From: Micromonospora rosaria
Lineage (GTDB): Bacteria; Actinomycetota; Actinomycetes; Mycobacteriales; Micromonosporaceae
Length of the DNA: 48,760 bases
Reading direction: 5' to 3'
Assembly (NCBI RefSeq): GCF_001567585.1
Contig: NZ_LRQV01000043.1
Span: 1 to 48,760 of the forward strand
Shown here: positions 20,980-30,642 of the stretch, one piece after another
Position numbering within the stretch: position 1 is the stretch's first letter
Layout: each line of letters starts with the position of its first letter
The notes under the pieces: generated by a model
Told to the model about the DNA's origin: nothing
Database searches by the model: none
Seen by the model: the letters and a program-made list of their open reading frames with translations, nothing else
Made by a program: the position numbers and the translations under genes

Positions 20980-21726
20980 ATGCCGGACATGGTGCAGCCG
21001 CAGGTCAAGCTCATCGCGTGGACCCACTTCGAGGCCCCGGACGACGTTGGGTGGTCGACCGACGCGGAGGGTGGCCAGGCCCTGGCCGAGTTCGCCGGGC
21101 GGGCCTGCTACCAGAGCTGGAAGAAGCCGAACCCCGCCACCGCCACCAACGCCGGCTACCTGGCGCACATCCTGGAGGTCGGCCACCTGTCGGTGCTGGA
21201 GCACGGCTCGGTGACCTTCTACTTCACCGGCGTCTCCCGCTCCTTCACCCACGAGCTGATCCGGCACCGGCACTTCTCGTACTCGCAGCTCTCCCAGCGG
21301 TACGTGCCGGAGCGGGACGCGGCGATGGTCGAGCCCGCGGTGATCGCCGAGGACCCCGAGCTGCACAAGAAGTTCGTCGAGGCCGCCGAGGCCAGCGTGC
21401 GGGCGTACACCGACCTGCTGGAGGGGCTCGAACAGCGCTTCGCCGACGAGCCCAACCCGACCCTGCGGCGCAAGCAGGCCCGGCAGGCGGCGCGGGCGGT
21501 GCTGCCCAACGCCACCGAGACCCGGATCGTGGTCACCGGCAACTACCGGGCCTGGCGGCACTTCATCGCGATGCGCGCCACCGAGCACGCCGACGTGGAG
21601 ATCCGCGAGCTGGCGGTGGAGTGCCTGCGCCAGCTCCAGCGGGTCGCCCCGAACGTCTTCGACGACTTCGTCGTCTCCACGCTGCCCGACGGCACCGAGG
21701 TGGCGGCCACCCCGCACGCCGGGTGA
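20980..21726 (+). CDS. thyX: FAD-dependent thymidylate synthase ThyX
   Basis: ThyX makes dTMP from dUMP using methylene-tetrahydrofolate, NADPH and FAD. The 248-residue protein has the ThyX signature RHR-x7-S (Arg95-His-Arg97 to Ser105) followed by QRYVPE. ATG 20980 coincides with the expected transcription start of the promoter above; a second ATG at 20989 would remove three residues. Order thyX-dapA-rnj matches Mycobacterium tuberculosis Rv2754c-Rv2752c. Confidence 0.97.
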   Translation: MPDMVQPQVKLIAWTHFEAPDDVGWSTDAEGGQALAEFAGRACYQSWKKPNPATATNAGYLAHILEVGHLSVLEHGSVTFYFTGVSRSFTHELIRHRHFSYSQLSQRYVPERDAAMVEPAVIAEDPELHKKFVEAAEASVRAYTDLLEGLEQRFADEPNPTLRRKQARQAARAVLPNATETRIVVTGNYRAWRHFIAMRATEHADVEIRELAVECLRQLQRVAPNVFDDFVVSTLPDGTEVAATPHAG

Positions 21727-21780
21727 GTCCTGTGCCCTTCCCCAGCGGGCCCCGGGCGGCCGTCCGCTAGGTTGGAGGGT

Positions 21781-22707
21781 ATGACCCACGACCACCCTGT
21801 CGCGCCCGCCCGGGGCGCGTCGCGCCCCTTCGGGCGACTGCTCACGGCCATGGTGACCCCGTTCACGGCCGACGGCTCTCTGGACGCCGACGGGGCCGCC
21901 CGGCTGGCCCACCACCTCGTCGACGAGCAGGGCGCCGACGCCGTGGTGGTCAACGGCACCACCGGTGAGTCCCCCACCACCACCGACGCGGAGAAGGAGC
22001 GCCTGATCCGCGTTGTCGTCGAGGCGGTCGGCGACCGCGCCCGGGTCGTCGCCGGGGTCGGTACCAACGACACCCGGCACACCATCGAGCTGGCCACCAC
22101 CGCCGAGAAGGCCGGCGCGCACGGCCTGCTGGTGGTGACCCCGTACTACAACAAGCCGCCGCAGGCGGGGCTGCTGCGGCACTTCACCGCCGTCGCCGAC
22201 GCCACCGGGCTGCCGGTGATGCTCTACGACATCCCGCACCGCGCCGGCGTGCCGATCGAGACCGAGACGCTGGTCCGCCTCGCCGAGCACGGCCGGATCG
22301 TGGCGGTGAAGGACGCCAAGGGCGACCTGATGGCCACCTCCTGGGTGACCAGCCGCACCGAGCTGGCCTACTACAGCGGTGAGGACGCGCTGACCCTGCC
22401 CGCCCTGGCGATCGGCTGCGTCGGGATGGTCGGCACCTCGACCCACTTCACCGGCGCGCTGACCCAGCGGATGATCCAGGCCCACGAGGCCGGTGACACG
22501 GCCACCGCGCTCGCCCTGCACCGGCGGCTGCTGCCGCTGTACACCGGGATCTTCCGTACCCAGGGCACGATCCTGGTCAAGGCCGGGCTGGCGGCGAAGG
22601 GGCTGCCCGCCGGGCCGGTGCGCCCCCCGCTGGTGGAGGCCACCCCGGCGGAGGTCGCCCAGCTCCGGGCCGACTGCGCGGCGGCGGACCTGGCACTACC
22701 CGAATGA
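21781..22707 (+). CDS. dapA: 4-hydroxy-tetrahydrodipicolinate synthase
   Basis: DapA condenses pyruvate with aspartate semialdehyde, the first committed step to lysine and diaminopimelate. The 308-residue TIM-barrel protein has GTTGESPTT, the tyrosine motif VTPYYNKPPQ and the Schiff-base lysine in IVAVKDAKGD. ATG 21781 is preceded by TAGGTT (21768-21773) with a 7-nt gap. GGAGGG in that gap is too close to act as a ribosome site, so a leaderless mRNA is more likely. rnj follows by 52 nt and is probably co-transcribed. Confidence 0.96.
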   Translation: MTHDHPVAPARGASRPFGRLLTAMVTPFTADGSLDADGAARLAHHLVDEQGADAVVVNGTTGESPTTTDAEKERLIRVVVEAVGDRARVVAGVGTNDTRHTIELATTAEKAGAHGLLVVTPYYNKPPQAGLLRHFTAVADATGLPVMLYDIPHRAGVPIETETLVRLAEHGRIVAVKDAKGDLMATSWVTSRTELAYYSGEDALTLPALAIGCVGMVGTSTHFTGALTQRMIQAHEAGDTATALALHRRLLPLYTGIFRTQGTILVKAGLAAKGLPAGPVRPPLVEATPAEVAQLRADCAAADLALPE

Positions 22708-22759
22708 TCGAACGACGAGACGGGCGTCCGGTGACGGCGCCGCAGAATGAGGTGGACGC

Positions 22760-24448
22760 GTGACCGAGGCGCACATCGAGACGGAACTGCCCCCGCCGCT
22801 GCCGGAGGGCGGCCTGCGGATCACCCCGCTCGGCGGGCTCGGCGCCATCGGTCGCAACATGACCGTCTTCGAGTACGACGGCAAGCTGCTGATCGTCGAC
22901 TGCGGGGTGCTCTTCCCCGACGTGGAGCAGCCCGGCGTCGACCTGATCCTGCCCGACTTCGGCCCGATCCTGGACCGGCTGGCGGACGTGCAGGCCATCG
23001 TGCTCACCCACGGTCACGAGGACCACATCGGCGCGGTGCCGTACCTGCTCGCCCACAAGCCGGACATCCCGCTGGTCGGCTCCCAGTTCACCCTGGCCCT
23101 GGTCGAGGCGAAGCTCGCCGAGCGGCGGATCCAGCCGTACACGCTGACCGTGCGGGAGGGGGGCCGGGAACGGCTGGGGCCCTTCGAGTGCGAGTTCTTC
23201 GCGGTCAACCACTCCATCCCGGACGCCCTGGCGGTGGCCATCCGGACCCCGGCCGGTCTGGTGCTGCACACCGGTGACTTCAAGATGGACCAGCTTCCGC
23301 TGGACGGCCGGATCACCGACCTGGCCGGCTTCGCCCGGCTCGGCGCCGAGGGCGTCGACCTGCTGCTGTCGGACTCGACGAACGCGGAGATCCCCGGCTT
23401 CGTCACGCCCGAGCGGGAGATCGGCCCGGTCCTGGACTCGATCTTCGCGAAGGCCAAGGGGCGGATCATCGTCGCCTCGTTCGCCTCGCACGTGCACCGG
23501 GTGCAGCAGGTCTTCGACTCGGCGCTGGAGCACGGCCGCAAGGTCGCCCTGATCGGCCGGTCGATGGTCCGCAACATGGGCATCGCCCGTGACCTCGGCC
23601 TGCTCAACATCCCGGCCGGCCTGGTCGTCGGGATCGAGGAGGCCACCGCGCTGCCGCCCGAGCAGATCGTGCTGATGTCCACCGGCAGCCAGGGCGAGCC
23701 GATGAGCGCGCTGGGCCGGATGGCCAGCGGGGACCACCGGCACATCACCATCGCCCCCGGTGACACGGTCGTGCTCGCCTCCTCCCTGGTGCCCGGCAAC
23801 GAGACCTCGGTGTACCGGGTCATCAACCGGCTGGCCCGCGCCGGCGCGGTGGTGGTGCACAAGGACGTGGCGAAGGTGCACGTCTCCGGCCACGCCCCCG
23901 CCGGCGAGCTGCTGTACCTGCTCAACGTGGTCCGGCCGAGCAACCTGATGCCGGTGCACGGCGAGTGGCGGCACCTGCGCGCGCACGCCCGCCTGGGCAT
24001 CGAGTCCGGGGTCGCCCCGGACCGGGTGGTGCTCTGCGAGGACGGCGACGTGGTCGACCTGGTCGAGGGGCGTGCCAGCCTGGTCGGGCACGTCAAGAGC
24101 CGGTACGTCTACGTCGACGGTCTCGCCGTGGGTGACGTCAGCGAGTCCCTGCTCACCGAGCGGCGCATCCTCGGTGACGGCGGGTTCATCGCCGCGACCG
24201 TGGTGGTCGACTCGGTCACCGGCAAGGTGGTCGGCGGGCCGACCGTCTCGGCGAAGGGCTTCTCCGAGGACCCGGAGGCGTTCAACCCGGTGGTGCCGCT
24301 GATCACCGAGGCGCTGAACCGGGCGGCGGCGGACGGCATCACCGACCCGCACCAGCTCCAGCAGATCGTCCGGCGCACGGTGGGCCGCTGGGTCAACGAC
24401 GCGTACCGGCGGCGGCCGATGATCGTCCCCAACGTCGTCGAGGTCTGA
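22760..24448 (+). CDS. rnj: Ribonuclease J
   Basis: RNase J is a metallo-beta-lactamase/beta-CASP nuclease with endo- and 5'-to-3' exoribonuclease activity. The 562-residue protein has the metal site HGHEDH, the later His and Asp motifs (VNHSIPD, HTGDFK), and the beta-CASP motifs around SFASHVHR and SGHA. A C-terminal RNase J domain completes it. GTG 22760 is preceded by AGGTGG. A 101-bp imperfect palindrome begins 14 nt after the stop. Confidence 0.97.
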   Translation: MTEAHIETELPPPLPEGGLRITPLGGLGAIGRNMTVFEYDGKLLIVDCGVLFPDVEQPGVDLILPDFGPILDRLADVQAIVLTHGHEDHIGAVPYLLAHKPDIPLVGSQFTLALVEAKLAERRIQPYTLTVREGGRERLGPFECEFFAVNHSIPDALAVAIRTPAGLVLHTGDFKMDQLPLDGRITDLAGFARLGAEGVDLLLSDSTNAEIPGFVTPEREIGPVLDSIFAKAKGRIIVASFASHVHRVQQVFDSALEHGRKVALIGRSMVRNMGIARDLGLLNIPAGLVVGIEEATALPPEQIVLMSTGSQGEPMSALGRMASGDHRHITIAPGDTVVLASSLVPGNETSVYRVINRLARAGAVVVHKDVAKVHVSGHAPAGELLYLLNVVRPSNLMPVHGEWRHLRAHARLGIESGVAPDRVVLCEDGDVVDLVEGRASLVGHVKSRYVYVDGLAVGDVSESLLTERRILGDGGFIAATVVVDSVTGKVVGGPTVSAKGFSEDPEAFNPVVPLITEALNRAAADGITDPHQLQQIVRRTVGRWVNDAYRRRPMIVPNVVEV

Positions 24449-24461
24449 CCCGACCCGTTCC

Positions 24462-24562
24462 CCGGGAGTACGGCCCGCCGGCCGCCGACGGTTCAATTCG
24501 GCGACACGGGACATCGTGTCGCCGGTCGATTCAACCGTGGGCGGCCGGTGGCCGTACTCCGG
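24462..24562. repeat. 101-bp imperfect palindrome downstream of rnj
   Basis: The two ~47-bp arms match over most of their length when one is reverse-complemented. The inner 9 bp (GGCGACACG/CGTGTCGCC, 24500-24523) are perfect, as are GGAGTACGGCC (24465-24475) and its complement at 24550-24560. Differences are scattered single mismatches and small indels. It could be the rnj terminator, an RNase III substrate, or a mobile palindrome (MITE or REP type). Confidence 0.75.
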
Positions 24563-24603
24563 TCCGGCTGGCGTACCCGCGCCGGCCGGGAGGAGCGTGG
24601 CGG

Positions 24604-25815
24604 ATGGACCGCAGACGGATGACAGCCATCGGCGTGGTGGTCGCGGCGGTGACAGCGGCGACGGCGATCACCCTGCCGTCCTTCGCCGGGGACAGCCCGG
24701 CCCCGGCGGACGGGCCGACGGCGGCGGCCGCACCGGTGACGCCGGAGGTGGTCGACGCGCTACGGCGGGACCTGGGGCTGACCCGGGAGCAGGCGGTCCG
24801 GCGGCTGGACCGGGAACGGTGGGCGGCCGGCGTGGTCACCCGGCTGCGCGCCGACCTCGGCGCGGCGTACGGGGGCAGTTGGCTCGGCGCGGACGGCAGC
24901 ACGCTGAACGTCGCGGTCGCCGACCGGGCCGGGGCCGAGCGGGTACGGGCCGCCGGGGCGGTGCCGACGCTCGTCTCCCGGGGCGTGGCGCAGCTCGACC
25001 GGCTCAAGTCCACCCTGGACCGGTCCGGCCCGGCCGCCCCCGACGCGGTCTCCGGCTGGTACGTGGACGTCGCCACCAACTCGGTGGTGGTGCTCGCCCA
25101 GCCGGGCCGGGAGGCGGCCGGCTGGCGGTTCGTCGACCGCAGCGGGGTACCCCGGCAGGCGGTCCGGGTGGACGCAGGCGTCGAGGCGCCCCGGCTGCTC
25201 TTCGACGTGCGGGGCGGGGACGCGTACCTCAACGGCACCGGGCGCTGCTCGGTCGGCTTCTCGGTGGTCGGCGGGTTCGTCACCGCCGGGCACTGCGGCC
25301 GGCCCGGCGACCGTACCCAGGGGGCGAACCAGGTCGCGCAGGGCGTCTTCCGCGCCTCGTCCTTCCCCGGTGACGACTGGGCGTTCGTGCAGGTCAACAG
25401 CGACTGGACGCCGCAGCCGGTGGTGCACGACTTCAACGGCGGCGTGGTGCCGGTGACCGGCTCCCGGGAGGCCCCGGTCGGCGCGTCGATCTGCCGGTCC
25501 GGCTCCACCACCGGCGCCCGGTGCGGGGTGATCCAGGCGAAGAACACCACAGTGAACTATCCGGAGGGGACGGTCACCGGCCTGACCCGGACTGACGTCT
25601 GCGCCGAGCCGGGCGACTCGGGCGGCTCGTGGATCTCCGGCAACCAGGCGCAGGGCGTGACGTCCGGCGGCTCCGGTGACTGCCGGACCGGCGGGCTGAC
25701 CTTCTTCCAGCCGGTCAACGAGATCCTCGCCGCCAACGGGCTGACCCTGGTCACCGCCGGTACCGTCGCGCAGCAGCCGGCCCGGCGCGGCGTCCTCGGC
25801 CGCTTCTTCTCCTGA
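24604..25815 (+). CDS. Secreted S1 serine protease, streptogrisin / alpha-lytic type
   Basis: A 403-residue preproprotease. An N-terminal signal segment (basic MDRRR, hydrophobic residues 7-28, cleavage near FAG-DS) is followed by an alpha-lytic-type prodomain of about 150 residues. The mature chymotrypsin-fold domain starts near residue 197, with His230 in TAGHC, Asp257 or Asp258 in DDWA and Ser339 in GDSGGSW. Cysteine pairs around GRCSVG/GHCG and DVCAE/GDCR suggest disulfides. Mature substrate preference is unknown. ATG 24604 has GGGAGGAG upstream. It may serve extracellular nutrition or development. Confidence 0.92.
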   Translation: MDRRRMTAIGVVVAAVTAATAITLPSFAGDSPAPADGPTAAAAPVTPEVVDALRRDLGLTREQAVRRLDRERWAAGVVTRLRADLGAAYGGSWLGADGSTLNVAVADRAGAERVRAAGAVPTLVSRGVAQLDRLKSTLDRSGPAAPDAVSGWYVDVATNSVVVLAQPGREAAGWRFVDRSGVPRQAVRVDAGVEAPRLLFDVRGGDAYLNGTGRCSVGFSVVGGFVTAGHCGRPGDRTQGANQVAQGVFRASSFPGDDWAFVQVNSDWTPQPVVHDFNGGVVPVTGSREAPVGASICRSGSTTGARCGVIQAKNTTVNYPEGTVTGLTRTDVCAEPGDSGGSWISGNQAQGVTSGGSGDCRTGGLTFFQPVNEILAANGLTLVTAGTVAQQPARRGVLGRFFS

Positions 25816-25823
25816 CCGCCGCG

Positions 25824-25883
25824 CCCTGACCGCCGCGCCCGGCCGGACGCAACGGACACCGCGTCGGGCGGCGGCGGTCAGGG
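25824..25883. terminator. Bidirectional terminator between protease and YbjN gene
   Basis: CCCTGACCGCCGCGCCC (25824-25840) pairs with GGGCGGCGGCGGTCAGGG (25866-25883), 17 bp with one bulge. The right arm contains the YbjN-gene stop codon. A second copy of CCTGACCGCCGC at 25811-25822 contains the protease stop, so the left arm is duplicated. Confidence 0.65.
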
Positions 25884-27506
25884 GAGGGCGGCGACCGCGT
25901 CGGCGTACGCGACGCCGGTGGCGACTGCGGCGTCCACCAGGACGGCCACCTGCACCGGGGCCACCCCGTACCCGAGGTCGGTGGTGACGTCGCCAGCGAG
26001 CACCAGCTCACCGTTGCCCAGGTCGTGCACGTACGCCCGGGGCAGCAGCCGGTCGTGGTTCCAGGCGTTGCAGAACGCGTACGCCTCGGCGCGGCGCTCC
26101 GCGGGCAGGCGGCGTTCGGCGGCGACCCGGGCCTGGAGGACGTCCCCCCGGTCACCGACCCGGCTGAACTGGATCACCGCCGGACCCCATTGGCCCAGCA
26201 CCGTGCCGGTGGCGTCGACGGCGTACCCGTCCCCGCGCCCGTCCAGCACGCCGGTGATCAGGGACAGGCTCAGCGGCACCGGCTCCTCGTCGACGGGTGG
26301 CCGAAAGTCCGGGCCGTCCGGCTGCCCCGTGTCGGGCCCGGTGTCCGCCGGCTCCGCCGGGTCGTCGGGCGGCAGCGGCACCGGCGGGCCCGCCGGGCGT
26401 TCCGCCAGCCAGGCCGCGATCCGCCCGGACTGGTGGCCGGTGCCGTTGCGGGCGTCGAAGCTGCCGGCCAGGGCGGTGGCGGTGGCCAGCAGGTCCCCGC
26501 CGAGGGTGCCGACGTCGAGGTCGGCGGCCGGGCGGCTGCCGTACCCGGGGCGGTGGATCGTCCGCCCGCCCAGCCCCGCCTCGACCGCCACCGCGCAGAC
26601 CAGCGCCCCGGCGGCGGCGACCTCCATCGCCCGGCGGTCGTCGGGTGCCCGGTCCAGCCGGGCCACCTGCTCGGCGAGGATCTCCAGCCCTCGGGCCGGG
26701 TTCCCGCTCAGCGCGCAGAACCGCAGGTGCGCGGCGAGGTACCCGAACCCGGCCCGGCCCCGCCGGTGCCGCCGGTACGCCCGCACGTGCGCCGCCGCGG
26801 CCCGCCGGGTCGCGCCCAGCCGCAGCCAGGGCAGCAGCCCCACGGCCAGCGCGCCCGTCGGCTGGTCGGCGCAGCTCGCCCCGGCCGCGAGGACCGGTTC
26901 CAGTTCGGCCACCGCGCCGGCCGGGTCACCCCAGCCGGCGAGCAGGTCGGCCCGGCGTACCGGCAGGCAGTCGGGGCAGCCCGCGGCGGGGTCGGTCCCG
27001 GCGGCGTCCCGCCACCGCGCGTACCAGTGCCGGGCGTCCGGCTCGTCGCCGAGCTGGTCGGCGACGCGGCAGCGCAGCTCGGCGACCACCGGCCCGCCGT
27101 CCCCGGGTGACCGGGCGGCCAGTTCGTCCAGCATGGACCGGGCCTGGTCCAGGGCCACCCGGGGGGTGCCGAGCAGCGCCTCGACCGCGTACCGCTGGTA
27201 CCGGCGCAGCGCGTCGACGGTCGCCGGCGACCCGGACCCGGTGCGGTCGAGCAGGTCGAGGCAGCGGCGGACCGGCTCGAACAGCCGCCACCCCTCGTCG
27301 CGGTGCAGGTACGTCTCGATCAGCTCGAACCGGGCCCGCAGCGCGAACCCGGGGTCGCCGGTCGCCTCCGCGCGCCGCGCCACCCGCTCCAGCGCGTCGG
27401 CCCGCTCGGGGCCGTCCGGCAGGTCCCGGGCGTCGGCCAGCGCCTCGGCGAGGGGCTGGTCGCCCCGGCCGGTCGCCCGGTCCCGCCGGGCCGCCGGCCC
27501 GGTCAC
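25878..27506 (-). CDS. Helical-repeat protein with C-terminal YbjN domain
   Basis: A 542-residue protein. The first ~370 residues are Ala/Arg/Leu-rich helices resembling a TPR-like solenoid, without a confident repeat assignment. A Pro/Asp-rich linker (about 380-415) follows, then a YbjN-type domain with AYAFCNAWNHDRLLPRAYVH. YbjN domains have a chaperone-like fold and an unknown role in bacteria. GTG 27506 overlaps the stop of the upstream YbjN gene by 4 nt, so both are co-translated. The two share FCN(T/A)WNHD, and probably arose by duplication with later fusion to the helical part. Confidence 0.8.
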   Translation of the reverse strand: MTGPAARRDRATGRGDQPLAEALADARDLPDGPERADALERVARRAEATGDPGFALRARFELIETYLHRDEGWRLFEPVRRCLDLLDRTGSGSPATVDALRRYQRYAVEALLGTPRVALDQARSMLDELAARSPGDGGPVVAELRCRVADQLGDEPDARHWYARWRDAAGTDPAAGCPDCLPVRRADLLAGWGDPAGAVAELEPVLAAGASCADQPTGALAVGLLPWLRLGATRRAAAAHVRAYRRHRRGRAGFGYLAAHLRFCALSGNPARGLEILAEQVARLDRAPDDRRAMEVAAAGALVCAVAVEAGLGGRTIHRPGYGSRPAADLDVGTLGGDLLATATALAGSFDARNGTGHQSGRIAAWLAERPAGPPVPLPPDDPAEPADTGPDTGQPDGPDFRPPVDEEPVPLSLSLITGVLDGRGDGYAVDATGTVLGQWGPAVIQFSRVGDRGDVLQARVAAERRLPAERRAEAYAFCNAWNHDRLLPRAYVHDLGNGELVLAGDVTTDLGYGVAPVQVAVLVDAAVATGVAYADAVAALP

Positions 27507-27973
27507 GCCGGCACCCCGCCGGGGAGGTGGCCGACGGCGGCGGCGAGCCGGCGACCGGCCGAGACGCCCCGGTCGAGCAGCCGGTCGAGCTGGTGCGGGG
27601 TCACCCCCCGTTCCAGGTCGGTGACCACCTCGCCGTGGACGCGGGCCCGGCCGCCGTCGTCGACGTGCACGAACGCCTTGGGCCAGAGCTGGTCGTGGTT
27701 CCACGTGTTGCAGAACGCGTGCAGCGCCGGCACCCGTTCGATGTCGAAGGTCGGCGCGGCCACGGTCCGGACCTGGAGGACCTCCCCGGCGGCGCCCAGG
27801 CGGAGGAACCAGATCAGGCTGTCGTCCCAGCGGCCGTACGGGTCGCCGCCGGGACCGGTGTGGATGGGGTACCCCCGGTGGGCCAGGACGGCGGCGACGA
27901 GGTCGCCGGTCAACGGGCGCAAGGCCGACGGGTGCCCGGCGAGGGGATCGTCGGAGAAGACCGGCGACACCAT
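27503..27973 (-). CDS. YbjN domain-containing protein
   Basis: A 156-residue protein made almost entirely of one YbjN domain. The conserved centre is LHAFCNTWNHDQLWPKAFVH, followed by GEVVTDLERGVTPHQLDRLL. No signal peptide or membrane segment is seen. ATG 27973 has AGGAAGGG upstream. GATATT on the minus strand (28005-28000) is a possible -10. It is divergent from ftsK, and its stop overlaps the following gene's GTG. Confidence 0.85.
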   Translation of the reverse strand: MVSPVFSDDPLAGHPSALRPLTGDLVAAVLAHRGYPIHTGPGGDPYGRWDDSLIWFLRLGAAGEVLQVRTVAAPTFDIERVPALHAFCNTWNHDQLWPKAFVHVDDGGRARVHGEVVTDLERGVTPHQLDRLLDRGVSAGRRLAAAVGHLPGGVPA

Positions 27974-28092
27974 CCGACCGCCCTTCCTGGAGAGAGGCGA
28001 ATATCACGGTCGACGGCGTGGTCCGGGTTGCGACGCGCGGACACGACCCGGAAAAGCGGCGGTCCACCGGCCCGCGCCGTTACGGTGACCCT

Positions 28093-30579
28093 ATGGCGGG
28101 CCGTCCCTCTCAGGCGAGCCGGCGGCGCGGCGCGTCGCCGCGCGGTACCACGAACAGCGGTACCACGAACAACCGTGCCCGCCAACCGGCGAAGAAGGCG
28201 GCCAAGGCGCCGGTCCGGCGCAAGGCCGCCGCGCGTCCGGGCCCGGCGCAGCTCGCCGGCCGCGCCATCGGCGCGACCTGGATGGGGGTGGCGCACGGGG
28301 TGGGCTGGGCGGTCCGGGCCGCCGGGCGGCAGGCCGCCTCCGCGCGGGACCTCGACCCGGAGCACCGGCGCGACGGGGCCGGCCTGCTGGTCTTCGGGCT
28401 GGCCCTGCTCAGCGCGGTGGCGATCTGGTTCTCCGGCGCCGGCCCGGTGGGCGCGCGGCTGGCCGACACCGTCCGGCTCTTCCTCGGCGCGATCTCCATC
28501 GTGGTCCCGGTGCTGCTCTCCATCGGTGCCTGGCGGCTGATGCGCGAGCCGGCCGACCCGGAGCACCGGGGGCGCGGCCTGATCGGCTGGGGCTCGATGC
28601 TGGTGGCGTTCGCGGCGCTGCTGCACATCGGACAGAACCCGGTGGACCAGACCCAGCGCGACTACGCGGGCGGGCTGGTCGGCGCGGGCATCGGCGACCT
28701 GCTGGAGCGGGCGGTCACCGCCTGGGTGGCGGTGCCGCTGCTGCTCCTGCTGCTGGTCTTCGGCCTGCTGGTGGTCACCGCGACCCCGATCAACAAGATC
28801 CCCGAGCGGCTCGGGCTGCTCGCCGGCGCGGTGACGGGTCAGCCGCCCGCCGACGCCGCCGAGGAGGAGGCCGAGGAGCCGCCCGCCAAGCCGGCCCGCC
28901 GCCGCCCGGCCAGGCGCGCCGCGCCCGCGCCGGTGCCCGACCCGGACGACTTCGACTCCGCCGACGGCGACGTCGACCTCCAGCAGACCATCGTGCTGCC
29001 GCGCAAGCCCCCGGCGAAGGTGCCGGCCAGCCGCAAGCCGGTCGAGCCCCCGGAGCACTCGCCGGCCCCGACCCGGGCCGAGCAGCTCGCCCTCACCGGC
29101 CTGGCCGGCGACTACACGCTGCCGCCGGCGAACATCCTCGCCACCGGGACGGCGCCGAAGACCCGCAGCAAGGCCAACGACGAGGTGATCACCGCGCTGC
29201 GCGGGGTCTTCGAGCAGTTCGGAGTGGACGCCGACGTCACCGGCTTCACCCGGGGCCCGACCGTCACCCGGTACGAGGTGGAGCTGGGGCACGGGGTCAA
29301 GGTGGAGCGGATCACCCAGCTCTCCCGCAACATCGCGTACGCGGTGAAGTCGCCGGACGTGCGGATCCTCAGCCCGATCCCGGGCAAGAGCGCGGTCGGG
29401 GTGGAGATCCCCAACACCGACCCGGAGAACGTCGCCCTCGGTGACGTGCTGCGCTCCCGAGCCGCGACCAGCGACCACCACCCGATGGTGGTCGCCCTCG
29501 GCAAGGACATCGAGGGCGGCTACGTGGTGGCGAACCTCGCCAAGATGCCGCACATCCTGATCGCCGGCGCGACCGGGGCCGGCAAGTCGTCCTGCCTGAA
29601 CTCGCTGCTGGTGTCGATCCTGACCCGGGCCACCCCGGACGAGGTGCGGCTGCTGCTGATCGACCCGAAGCGGGTCGAGATGACCGGGTACGAGGGCATC
29701 CCGCACCTGGTCACCCCGATCGTGACCAACGCCAAGAAGGCGGCCGACTCGCTGGAGTGGGTCGTCCGCGAGATGGACATGCGCTACGACGACCTCGCCG
29801 CCAACGGGGTACGCCACATCGACGACTTCAACCGCAAGGTCCGCAACGGGGAGATCAAGGCCCCGCCGGGCAGCGAGCGGGAGATCCGGCCGTACCCGTA
29901 CCTGCTGGTGATCGTGGACGAGCTGGCCGACCTGATGATGGTCGCCCCCCGCGACGTGGAGGACTCGGTGGTCCGGATCACCCAGCTCGCCCGCGCCGCC
30001 GGCATCCACCTGGTGCTCGCCACCCAGCGGCCCTCGGTCGACGTGGTGACCGGTCTGATCAAGGCGAACGTGCCGTCCCGGCTGGCGTTCGCCACCTCGT
30101 CGCTGGCGGACTCCCGGGTCATCCTCGACCAGCCGGGCGCGGAGAAGCTGCTCGGCCGGGGTGACGGCCTCTTCCTGCCGATGGGCGCGTCGAAGCCGAT
30201 CCGGATCCAGGGCGCCTGGGTCACCGAACGCGAGATCACCGACGTGGTGAAGTTCTGCAAGGACCAGCGCGAGCCGGAGTTCCGCCCGGACGTGCTCGCC
30301 CCGGCGCAGGACGGCAAGAAGAAGATCGACGAGGAGATCGGCGACGACCTGGACCTGCTGGTGCAGGCGGTCGAGCTGGTGGTCACCTCGCAGTTCGGCT
30401 CGACCTCGATGCTCCAGCGCAAGCTGCGGGTCGGCTTCGCCAAGGCGGGCCGGCTGATGGACCTGATGGAGACCCGGGGCGTGGTCGGCCCGTCCGAGGG
30501 CTCCAAGGCGCGCGACGTGCTGGTCAAGCCGGACGAGTTGGAGGAGGTCCTGGCCGGGCTGCGGGGCGACGGGGAGTAG
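28093..30579 (+). CDS. ftsK: DNA translocase FtsK/SpoIIIE
   Basis: FtsK pumps chromosomal DNA through the division septum. The 828-residue protein has a basic N-terminus, about four membrane helices (residues 90-250), and a Pro/Ala/Glu-rich linker. The RecA-like motor has Walker A GATGAGKSS and Walker B LLVIVDELADLMM. The C-terminal gamma winged helix that reads KOPS/FRS sites carries STSMLQRKLRVGFAKAGRLM. ATG 28093 follows TACGGT by 6 nt, again suggesting a leaderless mRNA; the longer upstream frame is not typical coding sequence. A bidirectional terminator follows. Confidence 0.96.
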   Translation: MAGRPSQASRRRGASPRGTTNSGTTNNRARQPAKKAAKAPVRRKAAARPGPAQLAGRAIGATWMGVAHGVGWAVRAAGRQAASARDLDPEHRRDGAGLLVFGLALLSAVAIWFSGAGPVGARLADTVRLFLGAISIVVPVLLSIGAWRLMREPADPEHRGRGLIGWGSMLVAFAALLHIGQNPVDQTQRDYAGGLVGAGIGDLLERAVTAWVAVPLLLLLLVFGLLVVTATPINKIPERLGLLAGAVTGQPPADAAEEEAEEPPAKPARRRPARRAAPAPVPDPDDFDSADGDVDLQQTIVLPRKPPAKVPASRKPVEPPEHSPAPTRAEQLALTGLAGDYTLPPANILATGTAPKTRSKANDEVITALRGVFEQFGVDADVTGFTRGPTVTRYEVELGHGVKVERITQLSRNIAYAVKSPDVRILSPIPGKSAVGVEIPNTDPENVALGDVLRSRAATSDHHPMVVALGKDIEGGYVVANLAKMPHILIAGATGAGKSSCLNSLLVSILTRATPDEVRLLLIDPKRVEMTGYEGIPHLVTPIVTNAKKAADSLEWVVREMDMRYDDLAANGVRHIDDFNRKVRNGEIKAPPGSEREIRPYPYLLVIVDELADLMMVAPRDVEDSVVRITQLARAAGIHLVLATQRPSVDVVTGLIKANVPSRLAFATSSLADSRVILDQPGAEKLLGRGDGLFLPMGASKPIRIQGAWVTEREITDVVKFCKDQREPEFRPDVLAPAQDGKKKIDEEIGDDLDLLVQAVELVVTSQFGSTSMLQRKLRVGFAKAGRLMDLMETRGVVGPSEGSKARDVLVKPDELEEVLAGLRGDGE

Positions 30580-30642
30580 GTCGGCCCCCGGCGACCGGCA
30601 CCAGCCGGCCGCCCGGTTCCGGCACCGGCCCCGGACAGCGCC

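Noticed and set aside
25878..28067. Single 729-codon minus-strand frame joining both YbjN loci
   Set aside because: Its first ~187 codons are the wrong frame of the 27503-27973 gene. The real second gene starts at GTG 27506.
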